A DNA stretch of 64,000 bases, taken from NCBI GenBank assembly GCA_964016985.1, contig OZ024827.1, positions 53,858,684 to 53,922,683 on the forward strand, read 5' to 3'. The position numbers and the translations under genes were made by a program. Origin of the DNA: Anodontia alba (Eukaryota > Mollusca > Bivalvia > Lucinida > Lucinidae). The notes under the pieces are model-generated. The model worked only from the letters and a program-made list of their open reading frames with translations, searched no databases and had not been told where the DNA came from. Below, one piece after another: positions 60,379-64,000 of the stretch (positions are counted from its first letter, which is position 1; the number at the start of each line of letters is the position of its first letter).

Positions 60379-60480
60379 CTTATATCACCATGGAAACATA
60401 GGTTGTGGGTACTTATTAGAAGCGCCTCTACGATGCACTTCTAATGAGTACCAAACATATGTTTTCGTGGAGAGATAAGA
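60379..60480. repeat. Palindrome related to the MITE palindromes
   Basis: Arms of about 45 nt (TCTTATATCACCATGGAAAC outward; GGGTACTTATTAGAAG inward) pair with CTTCTAATGAGTACC and its outward sequence around a short CGCCTCTACGATG centre. The CTTCTAATGAGTAC core resembles the GATTCTAATGAGTACAC arm at 22595 and 39815. The flanks differ, so this is a related but separate family. Confidence 0.75.
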
Positions 60481-60830
60481 AAATATCAATATTTTTGATT
60501 GAATAAGTCTCATATAAAAAGAATAAAGAAAGGATCAGTTTTTCAATTATGTTTAATATTATTTTTATCTTTCATAAATGTGCATAACAGAATTAACAAT
60601 AACATCCAGGGCCCAGCAGTTCAAAACTTAACGAAGTTGTTAGCTAAGATGACCTTAAAATTTCTATCTTGAAATATGGCAAAAATACATGTATTGATAT
60701 TTTTTGTTGAAAAAAAATGCGAATAACTTTTGCATTGCAAAATACACTAATACACTGGCTGGTCAATCACAGAAAGCATTTTTTAAATTAAATAAGTATT
60801 TATACAATTTTACATATACAACTCAAAAAA
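60481..60830. other. No recognised feature
   Basis: AT-rich DNA with short A and T runs and no ORF of note. Confidence 0.4.
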
Positions 60831-60832
60831 CA

Positions 60833-61040
60833 TACCCTGGAGCTATTTGATAAACTTGTTATGCCAATATTAAACTACGGATGTGAAGTATGGGGTTTTA
60901 AACGTAACATTTACAATTTTGCAAAAGACTCCTCGGTGTCAAAAAAGCCACAGACGATTTTGTTTATGGAGAGCTTGGAAGAACAAATATGATTACAAAA
61001 GTGACCTACTAATAGTGAATACTGGTTTAAGGCCTTAATG
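60833..61040 (+). pseudogene. LINE reverse-transcriptase C-terminal fragment
   Basis: The plus frame reads LELFDKLVMPILNYGCEVWG from about 60837, a phrase typical of the end of the RT domain in non-LTR retrotransposons. After a small deletion and frame change, FVYGELGRTN appears (about 60956-60990), also typical. The fragment is about 200 bp, has internal stops, and retains no endonuclease or RT catalytic motif. It is a dead scrap. Confidence 0.65.
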
Positions 61041-61191
61041 TGTTTTCAAAATGGCGGGCAGTAATGTTGACAGTAAATACTGATGGACAATGTACGGGTA
61101 GTATTACGTTAATATTTGAGTTGTACTGTCTAGAAGTTTGTTACAGAGGCTACAGTTAACTAAACTCGGATAGTGATGGATAGTGATAGTG

Positions 61192-61660
61192 ATTTCTATC
61201 TTACGGCTGTCAATATTTTCTGTGTGATTCTTATCATATGTAGCTACCCCTATCATCGTACTTTCCCTGTTGTATTCTCCAAAACAATTATTGCATTTTA
61301 GCAGAACAATTTTCCTAAGCCTTCTACTAATTAACAATAGTTGTCTACTTCCACAACAACGGCACAGAATGCATAATCTGGCTAAAAACCTCAACAAAAC
61401 GGCATTGTTTGACAAAAGTGTGATTCCTACCAAGAGGCAACGATTCGTTGTGCAAAGAAAATCAGGAAAACGGGACCTTTCTAGCAAAAACTAATCACGG
61501 CGGAGAGAAGCTAGTTCCAGTCCGGGTACTCTGCACTAGGTTTTACATCTGGAAGCTGTCAAATCAAGATAAATAAATGAAAACATACCCTGAATCGAAA
61601 GAAAAACACCGTTAAAACGTGTGAGATTACCACATGTGTATCACGTGATTGGCCATCCTG
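61192..61660 (-). repeat. Third arm of the nested TIR element
   Basis: It matches 51039-51539 in the same orientation, including the end GGCCATCCTG followed by GATAGA (61661-61666). It is cut on the left at about 61192, where unrelated GATAGTGATGG repeats begin. The minus frame 61487-61104 keeps CILCRCCGSRQ and LKCNNCFGEYNRE, the same Cys pairs. Confidence 0.8.
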
Positions 61661-61666
61661 GATAGA

Positions 61667-62210
61667 AGTCGTTTCCTATCAGTAGTAGATGACTCATTTT
61701 CTGACGGAATGCTATCTGCTAACTCAACACTTTTTATCAGATGTTCTAGATAATCAGAAGATAACTTCATTGATTTCCTTTGAATTTTTCCAATGATAGT
61801 AGGCACAATGTTTGTACTGAGATTTAAATATTTCCCATTGTTTAGTTTAATACTTACTTCAGTAGATGATGTTCTGATTACCTTCGGAGATCCTGTTCCG
61901 AACGTGGATGTCAGACCTTGTTCACCAGTTTTCTTCAATTTCAGTTTCTCCGCCAGTTTTTCTGTAATGTACGTTCTTTGTGAACCTGAATCTAGCAGCA
62001 GTCGTACTGTCTCACAGTTGGCATTTTCAGTTTTTTTTTTTTTTGTTTTTTTTTTTGTTTTTTTTTTTTGTTTTGTTTTTTAATTCTGTCTTTGGTGTCT
62101 GCATCAAAACGAATCCTCCTGAAGAAATCAGAGCATTCTCTTCTCGAACGGTATTTTGTTCCGTCAGAACATTCACTTCTTGTGGTATTTTAGCACTGAT
62201 TACTTCCTTG
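61667..62210 (-). pseudogene. BEL protease region, second copy, broken by a T/G run
   Basis: The C-terminal half (61938-61627 frame) reads IKLNNGKYLNLSTNIVPTI. The upstream part ends in Lys/Asn repeats because a ~50-nt T/G run on the plus strand (62028-62080) replaces the short T run found in the first copy. This breaks the frame just before the catalytic DSG, whose codons lie near 62000. Confidence 0.75.
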
Positions 62211-63810
62211 AACTTTTTCGGGCATAAGCTTCTATGGTGTGCGTTACCTTCACCACAATGTACACAGATTTTGCTCCGCTTACATTCTTTTGCTAGGTGG
62301 CCTGTTTTCAAACAGTTAAAGCAGCTATCTTTCAGCTGCTGTTTTCTTTCCTTCACAGTTCTATAGGTCGGACATTTGTCGCTCCAGGGTTGTTTTTCGC
62401 AGTATCTACACTTGTTAAAATAATTTTTCACTGACACCTCCTTTGTACCTACTACTAGACCTCTGCCGAGGATACTTGAAATAGTACACGCTTGTCACTC
62501 TTTGATTAAAAATCAACCCTTTTATTACCACGTTTACGTTCATGTTTGTTTGTTGCTTTATAATTTGCACCAACTGGTTTTGAATTTGACTCCGCCAGGT
62601 TTGATTTTATTTCACTCTTTTCACGTGCAAAAATATAATCACGTAACGTTTCTATTTACTTTACTGTACTCCATTGGTTTTTTGCTCCCTTCATTATTTC
62701 AAGCTGCAGAATCACTGCCTGTGGCAACTTAGCCTTAATCATTGAAGCAAAGACATCTTGATTGATGTCCTGCTTCAACACTTCAAGACTGCGCAAATGT
62801 CTCTGGACTTTATCTAGAAATAACCTTAAACTGTGTGTATTATTACTTGCTGTTTGGAGATTATAATCATTTTATTATAATGACAATCAATGGCTTATCG
62901 ACTATTTCCAAACTTTTCATTCAATGAGGCAATGGCAACTGCATAAGTTTTGTTTGATAAGACTAAACCAGACACTGCACGGGCTGCTTCTCCTGCCAAC
63001 TTACTTTTAAGGTAATTAAACTTTTCCGTATTTGACAAGTTTGAATTTATGTGTACGGTATATTCAAAAGAGTCCCAGAATTCATTCCATTTCAGCCTAT
63101 CGCCACAGTATGACACTATATCTATCTTTGGCAACTTTACTGAGCTTGCTTTCTCTAATGCGGTTTTCCTTTCTTGGTTTTTCATTTTGCTTTGCTGCTG
63201 CTCAAGAAATTCCTACTGTCTACACAGATGGTTTACTTGAATCTAGATCAGTTTCTTTATGCCTTCTCGTAGCTTGTGTTATTTTATTCTTGTGTTTTTC
63301 AGTCCTTTTAGCATTGCGATTACCTCGCTTGGGGAAGAGAGAGCTAATCTTAGGGCTTTTCGTACGTTTGTTCGATTTGTGCTTGTTTGGTTTTGTCGAT
63401 TTCCTCTTCCTCTTGGTGTCTGGGAAGGGCTGCGGTTTGTGATTGTGGCACGCCCTGGACTTTTCTCTTACCTATTTTTTTTTTCATTTTATTTAACTTT
63501 CTTTTAATTGCTTTAGATCAATATATCGCTCCACAGCTTCAGCACATAATTGGCTATCTTGTCCAAGAATGTTTTCTATAAACTCAGATTCACTCTCATC
63601 TAGAGCACTACACAATTTTTCTGTTTGAATTTCAACTTTTTCAGTGTACATTTGCAGTTTTTCAACACATTTACCTATTAACTCAATCAACGGTTCCACT
63701 CCTGCAGATTCAGAGATGGTACGCGACATGACATTGGCAATTTCTATTTCCTTTTCAAGGAAATTTCTGTATCGTGTTCTGATACCTTTCAAGTACGTGA
63801 CATTAGCCAT
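62211..63810 (-). pseudogene. BEL gag, second copy
   Basis: ATG at 63810. The N-terminal helical region runs to 63493 (TYLKGIRTRYRNFLEKEIEI, later SALDESESEFIENILG). The module fragment lies at about 63277-63474, the conserved gag domain at 63185-62895 (LPKIDIVSYCGDRLKWNEFW) and the zinc knuckles at 62437-62220 (CRYCEKQPWSDKC, CFNCLKTGHLAKEC, CVHCGEGNAHHRSLC). The last is a third CCHC-like knuckle. Frameshifts separate the segments. The N-terminal part is longer and better preserved than in the first copy. Confidence 0.82.
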
Positions 63811-63874
63811 ATCTACAAGAAAAGTATTTTGCTTACTTGTTTCAAATCCTAGTTCCCGGGTTCCGGCGCCAAAT

Positions 63875-64000
63875 TATAGCAGAGATCCTTTAATTCCTGT
63901 TTTATTTCTCGACTACAAGACTTAAGAAACACACAACTATAATTTTGTTTATCATATATTCTCACTCTTTTTTTTCACAACAAAATTTACAAAATTCAGC
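63875..64000 (-). repeat. BEL LTR, second copy, partial at window edge
   Basis: Aligns with 54554-54680. It begins at the same base relative to the primer site and runs off the window. Confidence 0.85.

Larger units (their letters stand above)
61661..64000 (-). mobile_element. Second BEL copy, truncated, same insertion site
   Basis: It parallels 51540-54680 of the first BEL: protease end, zinc knuckles, gag, primer site and LTR in the same order on the minus strand. It continues past the window on the right. It lacks the antisense module found in the first copy at 51.8 kb but retains the module fragment in gag and the arm of the 4.8-kb element at the identical pol position. RT and integrase are absent because the copy is cut at 61192. 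Confidence 0.85.

Overview
The window looks like animal nuclear DNA, most probably from a marine bivalve mollusc. That is an inference from style: AT-rich sequence crowded with microsatellites, foldback hairpins and tandem-unit elements of the oyster/clam 'pearl' kind, an animal-type D34D mariner and a BEL/Pao retrotransposon. No host protein gene, functional tRNA or rRNA gene, CRISPR array or bacterial-type operon could be supported. Almost everything recognisable is mobile DNA, much of it broken and nested.

Layout. 1-5.1 kb: unassigned DNA, a repeat split by a hairpin-headed insertion, and a weak LTR-leader-like stretch. 5.9-7.8 kb: a minisatellite that reverses orientation and is bounded by inverted repeats. 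10.6-14.9 kb: long microsatellites, then a ~140-bp array interrupted by a mobile two-ORF module. 18.3-22.0 kb: two more copies of that module (one ancient) and a complete but dead mariner with TA duplications. 22.4-26.1 kb: a pogo/Tigger-like MITE, a hairpin repeat and a SINE with a perfect 13-bp target duplication. 26.16-29.96 kb: a pearl/Helentron-like element with about 20 units of ~168 bp. 30.4-37.8 kb: further tandem families, one of which flips orientation, and tandem tRNA-headed repeats. 39-41.8 kb: a second MITE, a second SINE with a perfect 13-bp duplication, and a ~21-bp satellite.

The main structure is a BEL/Pao element at 41,774-54,831 on the minus strand, with 277/278-bp LTRs, a 5-bp target duplication, a primer-binding-site candidate, gag, zinc knuckles, protease, RT, RNase H and integrase. 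Two extra ORFs (C2H2 zinc finger, acidic protein) lie between integrase and the 3' LTR. Two foreign pieces sit inside it: a 4.8-kb element with ~0.5-kb terminal inverted repeats and a 6-bp target duplication, and an antisense copy of the two-ORF module. A fragment of the same module also sits inside gag. A second, truncated BEL copy (61.66-64.0 kb) shares both the gag insertion and one arm of the 4.8-kb element, so those events predate the duplication. Between the two copies lie a pearl-like element, a TIR element, an integrase-type transposase pseudogene with higher-order duplications, and a LINE scrap.

The most unusual thread is the two-ORF module: a basic forward ORF converging on an opposite-strand ORF. 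It occurs as three recent copies, one or two ancient ones and two gag insertions, and the ancient copies resemble the recent ones mainly at protein level.
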